A DNA stretch of 64,000 nucleotides from positions 20,029 to 84,028 of the forward strand of contig JAISXG010000058.1 of NCBI GenBank assembly GCA_031270605.1, read 5' to 3'. The notes beneath the pieces were generated by a model. That model was not told the DNA's origin. It did not search any database and saw only the letters and a list, made by a program, of their open reading frames with translations. Shown here piece by piece: positions 51,912 to 59,493 of the stretch. Numbering within the stretch: the first letter of the stretch is position 1; each line of letters begins with the position of its first letter. Origin of the DNA: Oscillospiraceae bacterium (GTDB lineage Bacteria > Bacillota > Clostridia > Oscillospirales > Acutalibacteraceae). The position numbers and the translations under genes were made by a program.

Positions 51912-52004
51912 ATGGCGCAAGCAAAAAATGATGTAAAAAAGAGCACTAATAGAGAATATAACATATTGGTTGCCGGCCTTGTATCATCACACGAGAATGA
52001 ATAA
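51912..52004 (+). CDS. Possible 30-residue small ORF
   Basis: ATG to TAA (MAQAKNDVKKSTNREY..., ending HENE) downstream of the 51810 promoter, with only a weak GAGG site. It is soluble and polar. Otherwise the 514-bp space 51614-52127 is AT-rich, with an inverted GTGTACTTCTTTTTACCGCC area but no other gene. Weak support. Confidence 0.25.
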   Translation: MAQAKNDVKKSTNREYNILVAGLVSSHENE

Positions 52005-52127
52005 CAAGCCAGTTTGATTGTTAGAAGTGTACTTCTTTTTACCGCCAAGTGACATTATATTATCGGTGTCGATAATTAGCAAATAGATGGATATTGGGGT
52101 TTAGATTTTATTAAAGGAGTGTTTGCT

Positions 52128-53081
52128 TTGTATCTGCTCAATATCGCAATGCCATTTCGTTATATCATTGCCATTCTATGTCCTTTTGTTTTTTATTTTA
52201 TTGGCAGCAATTCATTTAAAAAATTTCTTCCAAAAGATATTGGAAGAAATTTTGCAGTTGAGGGAATGAATTCTATCGGCAAACCAAGGGGTGTAGGTAT
52301 TATCATCATCTCTGTTTTTATTTTGTTTTCAATATTACTTGGATTTTTTACAAGAGAATTTTTATTTTATTATTTATTCGTTTTCTTAGAAATGTTGGCT
52401 GGTTTTTTTGATGACAAAGCAGAAAAACCTTGGAGCAGAAGCCGTAAGGGGCTGATAGACTTATTTTTAGCTTTTTTATGTAGCATCGTATTCGTTACAT
52501 ATAATAATGATTATTCTATTGCTCTAGGCAACTACGTGCTTAACTTACCGATTCCTGTCTTTTTGGGTATAGCGACAATTATGATATGGATTTTGATTAA
52601 TGCAACAAATTGTTCTGACGGTATAGATGGTTTTTGCGGTACGTTATCTATTATTTCAATATCATCCATCGGTGTTTATTTTATTCTTAGAAAAGAAAAC
52701 AATATGATGCTATTAGCTCTTATTATGATATTTTCTGTATTGCCATATCTATGGAATAATTCAGAGCCCAGCAGTATAATAATGGGTGATGCAGGGTCAA
52801 GAGGAATAGGCTTTTTCATTGGTATTCTTATTTTAAAAACGGGCAATTTACTGCTTTTTATTCCTTTATGTTTTGTTCTTTTGTTTGATGGAATTCCTGG
52901 AATTATAAAGATAGCTGTTATTCGAATTTTTAAAATAAAATTTTTGAAAAATATAAGAACGCCGATTCATGACCATTTCCGTAATAACAAAAATTGGTCT
53001 AATTCGCAAACATCTTTCAGATTTTCGATAATTCAAATCATCATATCCGCTTTGACGCTTTTTTTACTTAGCTCTGTCTAA
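52128..53081 (+). CDS. MraY/WecA-family polyprenyl-phosphate sugar-1-phosphate transferase
   Basis: 317 residues, about ten membrane helices. TTG start at 52128, 8 bases after AAAGGAG (a GTG at 52119 overlaps the site). Family motifs: GFFDDKAEKP (~93-102, catalytic Asp pair), NATNCSDGIDGF (~158-169), IMGDAGSRG and the late TPIHDHF, which is close to the TPIHHHF of MraY itself. These enzymes move a phospho-sugar from a nucleotide to undecaprenyl phosphate. Codon use is strikingly AT-rich next to its GC-rich neighbours, suggesting transfer. No other wall or capsule gene adjoins it. Confidence 0.85.
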   Translation: MYLLNIAMPFRYIIAILCPFVFYFIGSNSFKKFLPKDIGRNFAVEGMNSIGKPRGVGIIIISVFILFSILLGFFTREFLFYYLFVFLEMLAGFFDDKAEKPWSRSRKGLIDLFLAFLCSIVFVTYNNDYSIALGNYVLNLPIPVFLGIATIMIWILINATNCSDGIDGFCGTLSIISISSIGVYFILRKENNMMLLALIMIFSVLPYLWNNSEPSSIIMGDAGSRGIGFFIGILILKTGNLLLFIPLCFVLLFDGIPGIIKIAVIRIFKIKFLKNIRTPIHDHFRNNKNWSNSQTSFRFSIIQIIISALTLFLLSSV

Positions 53082-53192
53082 AAATTTCCATATTCTTTCT
53101 TAAAGTTACTGTGACAATAGGTTTTTGCTTATAAATTTTGCACTGTTTTTTCAAAAATAGTGCTTTTTTTATTACTCAAAAGGTGATAAAAA

Positions 53193-53366
53193 ATGTGTTT
53201 TATAAAAAGCAAGCGAGCATGGAAAAAACACCGTGCAGGCTTGCTTTTGAATGCGAAATCCTATATAGTGATAGTCGATATGTTCGGAATCTTTTTGAAT
53301 TTGCTTTATATTTTTGCCGCAAATAGCGCAAAAGCAGACTCCTCTGAACCGACAAAAGCAAAATAA
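53193..53366 (+). CDS. Small membrane protein (57 aa)
   Basis: ATG after AAGGTGATAAAA. A basic N-terminal stretch (KSKRAWKKHRA) precedes one hydrophobic helix (~24-43, IVIVDMFGIFLNLLYIF), ending in a polar tail ASSEPTKAK-like. Topology by the positive-inside rule puts the N-terminus inside. No family recognised. It lies between the AT-rich MraY-like gene and a truncated gene. Confidence 0.5.
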   Translation: MCFIKSKRAWKKHRAGLLLNAKSYIVIVDMFGIFLNLLYIFAANSAKADSSEPTKAK

Positions 53367-53416
53367 CGCCATTAAAGCAGGCTTCTGTCACGTTCCATTC
53401 TAAAAAGGTGGTAATT

Positions 53417-53593
53417 ATGAGCAATGCCATAACAAAGCAAGACATGGCCCTGCGTGAGCGCATTTTTCCCTTCACCTCCCCCGAAGCCCTACCCCTTTCC
53501 TTTCGGCTCGGCGAACGGGAGTTTCACGGCATCCCCCTCTCATCAAAGAGCGCTGTTGGCTTTGCTTATGAAAAAGCGGCGCCGCTCCCTTAA
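53417..53593 (+). CDS. Short ORF (58 aa), possibly the start of a truncated gene
   Basis: ATG 53417 after AAAGGTGG. SNAITKQDMALRERIFPF, then PLSFRLGEREFHGIPL, reads like the N-terminal beta-sandwich start of a glycoside hydrolase such as GH36-type alpha-galactosidase (impression only). It stops after 58 residues and a terminator follows. Either a remnant or a genuine small protein. Confidence 0.45.
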   Translation: MSNAITKQDMALRERIFPFTSPEALPLSFRLGEREFHGIPLSSKSAVGFAYEKAAPLP

Positions 53594-53607
53594 AGTACAC
53601 ATCTTTT

Positions 53608-53635
53608 GCCCGCAGGCATGAAAAAACCTGCGGGC
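53608..53635 (+). terminator. Terminator
   Basis: GCCCGCAGG pairs with CCTGCGGGC; loop CATGAAAAAA, T-rich after. Confidence 0.75.
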
Positions 53636-53638
53636 ATC

Positions 53639-53667
53639 TTGCTTTTAGGTGTATAATTTTGTATAGT
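53639..53667 (+). promoter_or_regulatory. Promoter of sugar isomerase gene
   Basis: TTGCTT, 17-bp spacer, TATAGT, ~85 bp before the ATG. Confidence 0.5.
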
Positions 53668-53750
53668 ATAAAGCGGTTGTATATTTTCGCTTTGCCGCAA
53701 GAGGTGTGGCGTCGAACAAGCAAACAATATAAGAACGAGAGGTTTATGCT

Positions 53751-54614
53751 ATGAAATTTTCAGTCAGCTCCTACAGCTTCGGTGCGGGCCGCTTCCAAAT
53801 CGGCGACATCGGCTTGATTGCGCTCGCAAAAGAAATGGGATTTGAAGGCATTGAGTTCGCAAATTTGATCGTCCCCGAGGGCAAACACATTGAAGACCAC
53901 GCAAAAGAGGTGCGCGAAGCATGTGAAAAAGCGGGCTTGACCCCGGTCAGCTACACCATCGGCGCCGATTTTCTGAACGGCTCCGACGGCAATCTGGACG
54001 CGGAGGTCGAGCGGTTACATAAAGAGATTGACGTGGCTGCTCTTTTGGGTGTGACAAAAATGCGCCACGACGCAACGGGCGGCTACAAAGAAAACCGCGC
54101 ATGGCGCGGCTTCGATGACGCGCTGCCCACTCTCATTGAGGGCTGCCGCCGCGTGACGGAATATGCCCAGACGAAGGGCATCCGCACAACGGTCGAAAAC
54201 CACGGCTTTTTCTGCCAGGACAGCCGCCGTGTGGAAAAGCTCGTGAACGGCGTTGCCCACCCGAACTTCGGCCTGCTTGTGGATATTGGCAACTTTATGT
54301 GCGCAGACGAAGACCCGGAGCTTGCCGTCGGCCGCGTGGCCCCCTATGCCTTTCATGTGCACGCGAAGGACTTTCACAAAAAAAGCGGCAACGGCCTGCC
54401 GCCACAGGACGGATTTTTCAAATCCCGCGCCGGCAACTACCTACGCGGCGCCATCATCGGCCACGGCGACGTGCCTGTGCTGCAATGCCTGTCCACCCTC
54501 AAAAAGAACGGCTATGACGACTTTGTCAGCATTGAGTTTGAGGGCATGGAAGAACCGCAAAAGGGCATCGCCTGCGGCCTGAACACATTAAAATTCATCG
54601 AAAAGCTGTTATAG
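53751..54614 (+). CDS. Sugar phosphate isomerase/epimerase (xylose-isomerase-like TIM barrel)
   Basis: 287 residues, AP_endonuc_2 fold. FEGIEFANL (first Glu), TVENHGFFCQDSRRVEKL (metal Glu), GLLVDIGNFMC (Asp), FHVHAKDFHKK (His) and VSIEFEGMEEP (last Glu) are the divalent-metal ligands of the family. Such enzymes isomerise or epimerise keto-sugars or inositol derivatives. AGAGG precedes the ATG. It lies beside the kdu genes but is transcribed towards them, so a uronate role is only suggested. Confidence 0.9.
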   Translation: MKFSVSSYSFGAGRFQIGDIGLIALAKEMGFEGIEFANLIVPEGKHIEDHAKEVREACEKAGLTPVSYTIGADFLNGSDGNLDAEVERLHKEIDVAALLGVTKMRHDATGGYKENRAWRGFDDALPTLIEGCRRVTEYAQTKGIRTTVENHGFFCQDSRRVEKLVNGVAHPNFGLLVDIGNFMCADEDPELAVGRVAPYAFHVHAKDFHKKSGNGLPPQDGFFKSRAGNYLRGAIIGHGDVPVLQCLSTLKKNGYDDFVSIEFEGMEEPQKGIACGLNTLKFIEKLL

Positions 54615-54626
54615 TCAATTCAATCA

Positions 54627-54666
54627 CAAAACCCGGCAAGCCAAAAATGCGGCCTGCCGGGTTTTG
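54627..54666 (+). terminator. Terminator of sugar isomerase gene
   Basis: CAAAACCCGGCA/TGCCGGGTTTTG with inner GCC/GGC. It is framed by TATAGTCAATT and GTAGTCAATTAA, the repeat-end sequence. Confidence 0.8.
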
Positions 54667-54844
54667 TAGTCAATTAACCCGAAAATCGCGCCAAAGCTTG
54701 CGGTCTATTTTCCGATTTGCTGTGTTGCTCACCCAAACAAGCGAAGCTTGTATACAGGACTGAAAGCCTGCCTACGGTGAGCGCCGTGCAAACCAAAAAA
54801 TATCCTCGCAATCTTTGGCGCGCTTTTCAAGTTAATCGACTATA
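54665..54844. repeat. Fold-back repeat family A, copy A3 (inverted orientation)
   Basis: About 180 bp. Ends TGTAGTCAATTAACCCG and TTCAAGTTAATCGACTATA. Interior is A1 read backwards: GCGGTCTATTTTCC, CGGTGAGCGCCGTGCA and TATCCTCGCAATCTTTGGCGCGC. Confidence 0.78.
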
Positions 54845-54907
54845 TAGTTGAGCAAAATAAGTCTATATTTTGTTTTTGAGAAAATAACAATTTTCACGAA
54901 CTTATTC

Positions 54908-55657
54908 TTATTTTACGCTATTAATCAGACTACCCACGCCCTCAATGCGAATCTCGATTTCATCGCCGCTTTGAAGCGGGCCGATGCCCTCGGGCGTGCC
55001 CGTCATAATCACGTCGCCCGGCAGCAGCGTCATAATATTGCTGATAAATGCAACCGCCGCAAACACACCCGTGATCATTTTGTCAGTCGTGCTGTTCTGC
55101 CGCACCTCTCCGTTGAGAACCGACTGCACACGCAGCGCCGCGGGCGAAAGCCCCGTGACAATGTGCGGCCCCATAGGACAATAGGTGTCAAAGCCCTTGG
55201 CCCGAATCCACTGCCCGTCGTGCTTTTGCAACACCCGGTCAGACACATCGTTCGCGCAGGTGTAGCCGAAAATATACTCGTCTGCGTCCTCAGCGCAAAT
55301 ATTTTTGCATTCTTTTCCGATCACCACGGCAAGCTCGGCCTCATAGTCCGTGCGGTTTTCGGGGTGTGCGATCACGATCTGCCCGCCGGGGTTAAGAAGC
55401 GCCGAGGGGGGCTTCATGAAGAGCAGCGGCTCGGGCTTTATCTGCTCGCCCATCTCCGCCGCATGGCTCGAGTAATTCACCCCGAGGGCAATAATTTTTG
55501 AGGGCGTCACGGGTGCAAGCAGTTCGAACGCCCCCTGCACTTGACTCTCTGCCACCTGCGGATTTTTAAATAAATCTCCCGACAGACTGTAATATGCCCC
55601 GTCTTTCAGTTCGGCATAAAAAATCCCGCCGTTTTGCTTCAGCCTTGCATATGTCAT
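54908..55657 (-). CDS. Fumarylacetoacetate hydrolase family protein
   Basis: 249 residues. ALGVNYSSHAAEMG, LFMKPPSAL, then the metal-site glutamates in DYEAELAVVIGK, GYTCANDVSDR, WIRAKGFDTYCPMGP and TGTPEGIGPLQ are standard for the FAH/HpaG group of acylpyruvases and 2-keto-3-deoxy acid hydrolases or dehydratases. GGAAGGG precedes the ATG. Third gene of the kduI-kduD transcript, so it may act on a ketodeoxy acid made there (inference). Confidence 0.92.
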   Translation of the reverse strand: MTYARLKQNGGIFYAELKDGAYYSLSGDLFKNPQVAESQVQGAFELLAPVTPSKIIALGVNYSSHAAEMGEQIKPEPLLFMKPPSALLNPGGQIVIAHPENRTDYEAELAVVIGKECKNICAEDADEYIFGYTCANDVSDRVLQKHDGQWIRAKGFDTYCPMGPHIVTGLSPAALRVQSVLNGEVRQNSTTDKMITGVFAAVAFISNIMTLLPGDVIMTGTPEGIGPLQSGDEIEIRIEGVGSLINSVK

Positions 55658-55684
55658 TGTTGAGAATCCCTTCCACTTTTCAGT

Positions 55685-56440
55685 TTACCGGCCGAGCCAG
55701 CCGCCGTCCACCGCGAGGGTGTAGCCGTTCACATAGTCCGCCGCGGCGCTCGCGAGAAACACGCACGCGCCGCCAATGTCCTCCGGTGTGCCCCAGCGCC
55801 CGGCGGGGATGCGTGCCAAAATCTCTGAACTGCGCTTTTCGTCATTGCGCAGCAGCTCGGTGTTGTTTGTGACCATGTAGCCCGGGGCGATGGCGTTCAC
55901 GTTGATTCCATGGGGCGCAAGCTCGTTGGCCATCTCCATTGTCAGGCCGCGCACGCCGCTTTTGCTCGCGGTATAGCTCGGCACACGGATGCCGCCCTGA
56001 AACGAGAGCATGCTCGCGATGTTGATGATTTTTCCGCCGCTGTTTTGCTTAATGAACTGCTTTGCCGCCGCCTGGCTGAGCAAAAAGAGCATTTTGAGGT
56101 TGAGGTTCATCACGTCGTCCCAGTCCTGCTCTGTGAAATCCACCACGTCCGCCCGGCGGATGATGCCTGCGTTGTTCACAAGAATGTCGATTTTACCGAA
56201 TTGCTTCAAAACCTCTTCCATCACATAGGCCGCGCTTTCTGTTTTGCCCAAATCGGCGAGAATTTCAAAAAACTGCCCCTCGGGGATTTTTGCGGCGGTT
56301 TCCGCACAGCTTCTTCTCGCCACGCCCGCGACCAACGCTCCCGCCTCGGCCAGGGCGACGCACATGCCCTGCCCAAGGCCGGTGTTTGCGCCGGTGACAA
56401 CGGCGACCTTGCCGTCAAGCCTGAATCTATCTAAAATCAT
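55685..56440 (-). CDS. kduD: 2-deoxy-D-gluconate 3-dehydrogenase
   Basis: 251 residues from ATG 56440 after GGAGGGAT; the open frame to 56554 runs into kduI. A classical short-chain dehydrogenase: TGANTGLGQG (NAD loop), NNAGI, a catalytic Ser in IASML, YTASK (Tyr/Lys) and a C-terminal YTLAVDGGWLGR typical of KduD. It reduces 2,5-diketo-3-deoxy-gluconate to 2-keto-3-deoxygluconate in pectin or glycosaminoglycan uronate breakdown. Lies 19 bp after kduI, which makes its substrate. Confidence 0.94.
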   Translation of the reverse strand: MILDRFRLDGKVAVVTGANTGLGQGMCVALAEAGALVAGVARRSCAETAAKIPEGQFFEILADLGKTESAAYVMEEVLKQFGKIDILVNNAGIIRRADVVDFTEQDWDDVMNLNLKMLFLLSQAAAKQFIKQNSGGKIINIASMLSFQGGIRVPSYTASKSGVRGLTMEMANELAPHGINVNAIAPGYMVTNNTELLRNDEKRSSEILARIPAGRWGTPEDIGGACVFLASAAADYVNGYTLAVDGGWLGR

Positions 56441-56459
56441 GCTGATCCCTCCCAAATCA

Positions 56460-57290
56460 TTATAACAAATCTTCTGTGCGGATGCCCTGCATGTCGTCAA
56501 ACGCCTGATTCTCGCCGCACATGCCCCAAATGAAGGTGTAGTTCTTTGTGCCAACGCCGCTGTGAATGGACCAGCTGGGCGAAATCACGGCCTGACGGTT
56601 TTTGACGGTGATGTGGCGGGTTTCATCCCCCGGGCCCATGAGGTGGATCACGGCGTGGGACTCGGGCACGTCGAAATAAAGATAAACCTCCATTCTGCGC
56701 TCGTGGGTATGGGTGGGCATGGTGTTCCACACGCTGCCCTCGGCAAGAATCGTCAGCCCCATCACGAGCTGGCAGCTCTCCACATTGCCCGGCAGAATAT
56801 ATTTATAGATGATGCGCTCATTGCAGTCCGTGGACGAGCCCAGCGCGGCCTGCACCGCCTTGCTTTTCGGGATGTGCACCGTGGGGTACTCCTTGTGCGC
56901 GGGCGTGGAATTCAGATAAAAAACCGCCGGATTCTCAGCGGAATCAGACGCGAAAGAAATCTCTTTCGTGCCGCGCCCGAGATAAAGGCAGTCATATTTT
57001 TGCATGGGATAAGAAACGCCGTCGGCCACGATCACACCGTCGCCCGCGATGTTGATCACGCCCATCTCGCGCCGCTCAAGAAAATAGTCACAGGCAAGCT
57101 CCCCCGCCGCCTCAAGCTCCAGCGCGCCCGAAACCGGCACCGCGCCGCCCGCGATGATGCGGTCATAGTGTGAATAGGCCATGTTGATTTTGTCTTGCAG
57201 GAACAGCTGCTCAAGCAAAAAATTCTCCCGCAGCTCGGCGGTGGTCATGCGCCGGTACTCATTTTTTGAAACGCTGTAACGAATATCCAT
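56460..57290 (-). CDS. kduI: 5-dehydro-4-deoxy-D-glucuronate isomerase
   Basis: 276 residues, normal for KduI. A double cupin with the zinc site in NTMPTHTHERRMEVYLYF (His-x-His and Glu), GLTILAEGSVW before it, and WSIHSGVG with the last His. It converts 4-deoxy-5-ketouronate, produced by unsaturated-uronyl hydrolases, to 2,5-diketo-3-deoxy-gluconate. AAAAGGGG precedes the ATG. Starts the three-gene set kduI-kduD-FAH from the consensus promoter at 57353-57381. Confidence 0.97.
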   Translation of the reverse strand: MDIRYSVSKNEYRRMTTAELRENFLLEQLFLQDKINMAYSHYDRIIAGGAVPVSGALELEAAGELACDYFLERREMGVINIAGDGVIVADGVSYPMQKYDCLYLGRGTKEISFASDSAENPAVFYLNSTPAHKEYPTVHIPKSKAVQAALGSSTDCNERIIYKYILPGNVESCQLVMGLTILAEGSVWNTMPTHTHERRMEVYLYFDVPESHAVIHLMGPGDETRHITVKNRQAVISPSWSIHSGVGTKNYTFIWGMCGENQAFDDMQGIRTEDLL

Positions 57291-57352
57291 ATCTGTCCCC
57301 TTTTCTTTTCATGCCCGCGTGTTTGCGCAGGCGTTGCTTTGCTCTATAGTTG

Positions 57353-57381
57353 AGTATAGCAACCTGAGGGAAAACTGTCAA
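57353..57381 (-). promoter_or_regulatory. kduI promoter
   Basis: Minus strand TTGACA (57376-57381), 17-bp spacer, TATACT (57353-57358). A GAAGCGG just upstream and TTGAAACGGTT at 57430 could be regulator half-sites. Confidence 0.85.
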
Positions 57382-57483
57382 CCGCTTCCGGCTTTTGCGC
57401 CAAAAGAAACTTTGCGCTTTAACCATCATTGAAACGGTTATTGAATAAACAAGCAACAATTCGTTCATTGTTTTATGGGAATC

Positions 57484-57512
57484 TTGACTTTATTGTTAAA
57501 TTTTTGTATCAT
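57484..57512 (+). promoter_or_regulatory. Promoter of M28 peptidase gene
   Basis: TTGACT, 17-bp spacer, TATCAT, ~57 bp before the GTG start. Confidence 0.65.
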
Positions 57513-57568
57513 TATTTCAACAATAAATACAAGGGCGTATTTTTGTATTTTCGGAAGGGTGATGTAGA

Positions 57569-58786
57569 GTGGATCTGCGCAATATTATCAACCGTAAAAA
57601 CGAAATGGCCGACTACATGGTCGAAGACATTACAAAAATCATCAAAACCTTTGACAAACGCCCGCCCGGCAGCAAGGGTGAAAAAGAGGCCGTGGACTAT
57701 ATGGCCTCTGAGCTGAAAAACTGGGCTGACGACGTGAAAGTCGAGTCCTTCACGCTGCACCCCGGCGCTTTCATGGGCTGGATCTATCTCTTGGTGCCGC
57801 TGATCGTGGCAGGCTATGTGAGCTACTTTTTTCAGCCGATCCTCACGATTCCCTTCATTCTGCTTGGCATAATCATCATGCTGTTTGAATTCATTCTCTA
57901 TCGCCAGTTCGTGGATAAGCTTTATAAGAAAAAAACCTCTTATAACATCACCGCGGTCAAAAAGCCCACGGGCGAGGTCAAACGCCGCATTTTCTATAAC
58001 GGCCACCCGGACGCAGCGCCGGAATGGACATTTAACTACCTTTTGGGCGGCGTCGGTTTTGTCGGGCATGTGGCGATTTGCATGGTGGGCGTTATCTATA
58101 TGCTCGCGATCGCCGTCGTGTCGATTCTCAACAACGCGGGCGTGATTGCGGTCGCTGCGACGACCATCCGCACCCTCGGTATGGTCGCCCTTGTGTTTGC
58201 CCCGTTCTGGATTTTGCTGCTCTGGCTGTGGAACGACGACCGCGTGGTGGACGGCGCAAACGACAACCTTTCGGGCTGTTATATGGGTATGGCGATTTTA
58301 AAGGCCATGAGCGAAGCGGGCATCACGCTCGAAAACACCGAGGTGGGCGTTTTGATCACAGGCTCCGAAGAGGCGGGCCTGCGCGGCGCAAAGGCGTGGA
58401 GCGAAGCCCACAAGGGCGAATATGAAGACGCCGAAACCATCATCTTTGCCTATGACACGATTCATGAGCTCAAGCACCTGTGCGTCAACGTGCGCGACCT
58501 CAACCTCACCGTGAAGGCGCACGACAGGCCCTCAAAGCTCTTTAAAGACGCTGCGGATGAGCTGGGCGTTCCCTGCTTCTATGGCAATGTGCCGCTCGGC
58601 GCGACCGATTCGGCGGCATTCAATCAGGGCGGCTTCAAGGCAACCGGGATCACCGGCCTGAACCACAATTTGCAGGATTATTACCACACCCGCCGCGACA
58701 CCTATGACAACCTCGACAAGGAATGCCTTGCCGAATGCTATGCCGCCAGCGTGAAAGCGCTTGAGCTGCTTGACGACGGCAAATAA
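57569..58786 (+). CDS. Multi-pass membrane M28 metallopeptidase
   Basis: 405 residues from GTG after AAGGGTGATG. The M28 aminopeptidase core is visible: RPPGSKGEKEAVDYM, NGHPDAAPEW, VDGANDNLSG (bridging Asp), GSEEAGLRGAKAW (catalytic and metal Glu), AYDTIHE, and NLQDYYHTRRDTYDN (last His). Hydrophobic helices lie at ~71-112 and again at ~157-220, the second block between metal-site segments. M28 enzymes trim N-terminal residues from peptides using two zincs. Divergent from kduI; no functional link is obvious. Confidence 0.85.
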   Translation: MDLRNIINRKNEMADYMVEDITKIIKTFDKRPPGSKGEKEAVDYMASELKNWADDVKVESFTLHPGAFMGWIYLLVPLIVAGYVSYFFQPILTIPFILLGIIIMLFEFILYRQFVDKLYKKKTSYNITAVKKPTGEVKRRIFYNGHPDAAPEWTFNYLLGGVGFVGHVAICMVGVIYMLAIAVVSILNNAGVIAVAATTIRTLGMVALVFAPFWILLLWLWNDDRVVDGANDNLSGCYMGMAILKAMSEAGITLENTEVGVLITGSEEAGLRGAKAWSEAHKGEYEDAETIIFAYDTIHELKHLCVNVRDLNLTVKAHDRPSKLFKDAADELGVPCFYGNVPLGATDSAAFNQGGFKATGITGLNHNLQDYYHTRRDTYDNLDKECLAECYAASVKALELLDDGK

Positions 58787-58815
58787 GCGGATACATATAC
58801 AGAAAACAGTTCCTC

Positions 58816-58852
58816 AAAGAGACGGATTTTTGCAAAAAAGTCCGTCTCTTTT
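58816..58852 (+). terminator. Terminator of M28 peptidase gene
   Basis: AAAGAGACGGA pairs with TCCGTCTCTTT, then TTTTT. Confidence 0.88.
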
Positions 58853-58890
58853 TTTATTATACGGCAAATTTTAAAATTTTTTTTAAAAAC

Positions 58891-58933
58891 TAGTTCCTAT
58901 AGAACTATCATACGTTCCATTGGATTCTGGAAC
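58891..58933. promoter_or_regulatory. Palindromic sites upstream of XRE gene
   Basis: TAGTTC-CTATA-GAACTA (58891-58907) and GTTCC-N10-GGAAC (58914-58933). The first shares TTC/GAA arms with the sites before the small gene at 59494, suggesting one regulator. Confidence 0.6.
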
Positions 58934-59007
58934 AAAAAACGTTTTTGAGATATACTTAAAAAAAGCATCTTACAAAGGATGTTTCGATTCAAAGGGGAGA
59001 AATTGGC

Positions 59008-59328
59008 ATGAATAATAGAGCCGTTGGCGAGCGTATCAAAGAAATCAGGAAAGCTCACAACCTCACGCAGAAACAGTTGGCGGAAATGATCGGCATAAGC
59101 ATCACGCATATCAGCGTGATCGAACGGGGCGTGAAAACCCCGAAACTCGAAACATTGATCGATATTGCTAATGCAATGCATGTAAATTCAGATTCTTTAT
59201 TACAAGATGTGTTAATTATTTCTCAGCAGGTTAAAACCTCAGAATTATTTGAGTTGATTAAAGATCTCCCTCCAAAACAACAGCAAAGAATTTTAAAGAT
59301 AGTTCAGTTATTGGTTGAAGATAGATAA
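59008..59328 (+). CDS. XRE-family regulator
   Basis: 106 residues. A clear helix-turn-helix at ~7-62 (VGERIKEIRKAHNLTQKQLAEMIGISITHISVIERG). A short C-terminal helix (~85-105, PKQQQRILKIVQLLVED) resembles the dimerising tail of small phage-like or SinR-like regulators. AAAGGGGAG precedes the ATG. Palindromes lie upstream of it and again upstream of the next gene, so it probably represses both. Terminator directly after. Confidence 0.88.
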   Translation: MNNRAVGERIKEIRKAHNLTQKQLAEMIGISITHISVIERGVKTPKLETLIDIANAMHVNSDSLLQDVLIISQQVKTSELFELIKDLPPKQQQRILKIVQLLVEDR

Positions 59329-59335
59329 TAGTTAA

Positions 59336-59370
59336 AAACAAAGGGTTTTTCAATAAATCCTTTGTTTTTT
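59336..59370 (+). terminator. Terminator of XRE gene
   Basis: AAACAAAGG pairs with CCTTTGTTT, followed by TTTT. Confidence 0.8.
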
Positions 59371-59441
59371 TATAAAGTTATAATAAATAATTTATAGAAT
59401 TCGACAAAAATCCTGAATATTCTACATTATAAACATGCTAA

Positions 59442-59479
59442 TATAATTCTAATAGAACTTGTAGTTGTTCTATTAGAAC
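59442..59479 (+). promoter_or_regulatory. -10 box and two operator-like palindromes
   Basis: TATAAT (59442-59447) is overlapped by TTCTAATAGAA (59447-59457); a second site GTTCTATTAGAAC lies at 59467-59479, touching the RBS AGGAGG. The two centres are 21 bp apart, two DNA turns. Confidence 0.7.
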
Positions 59480-59493
59480 AAGGAGGTAACAAA

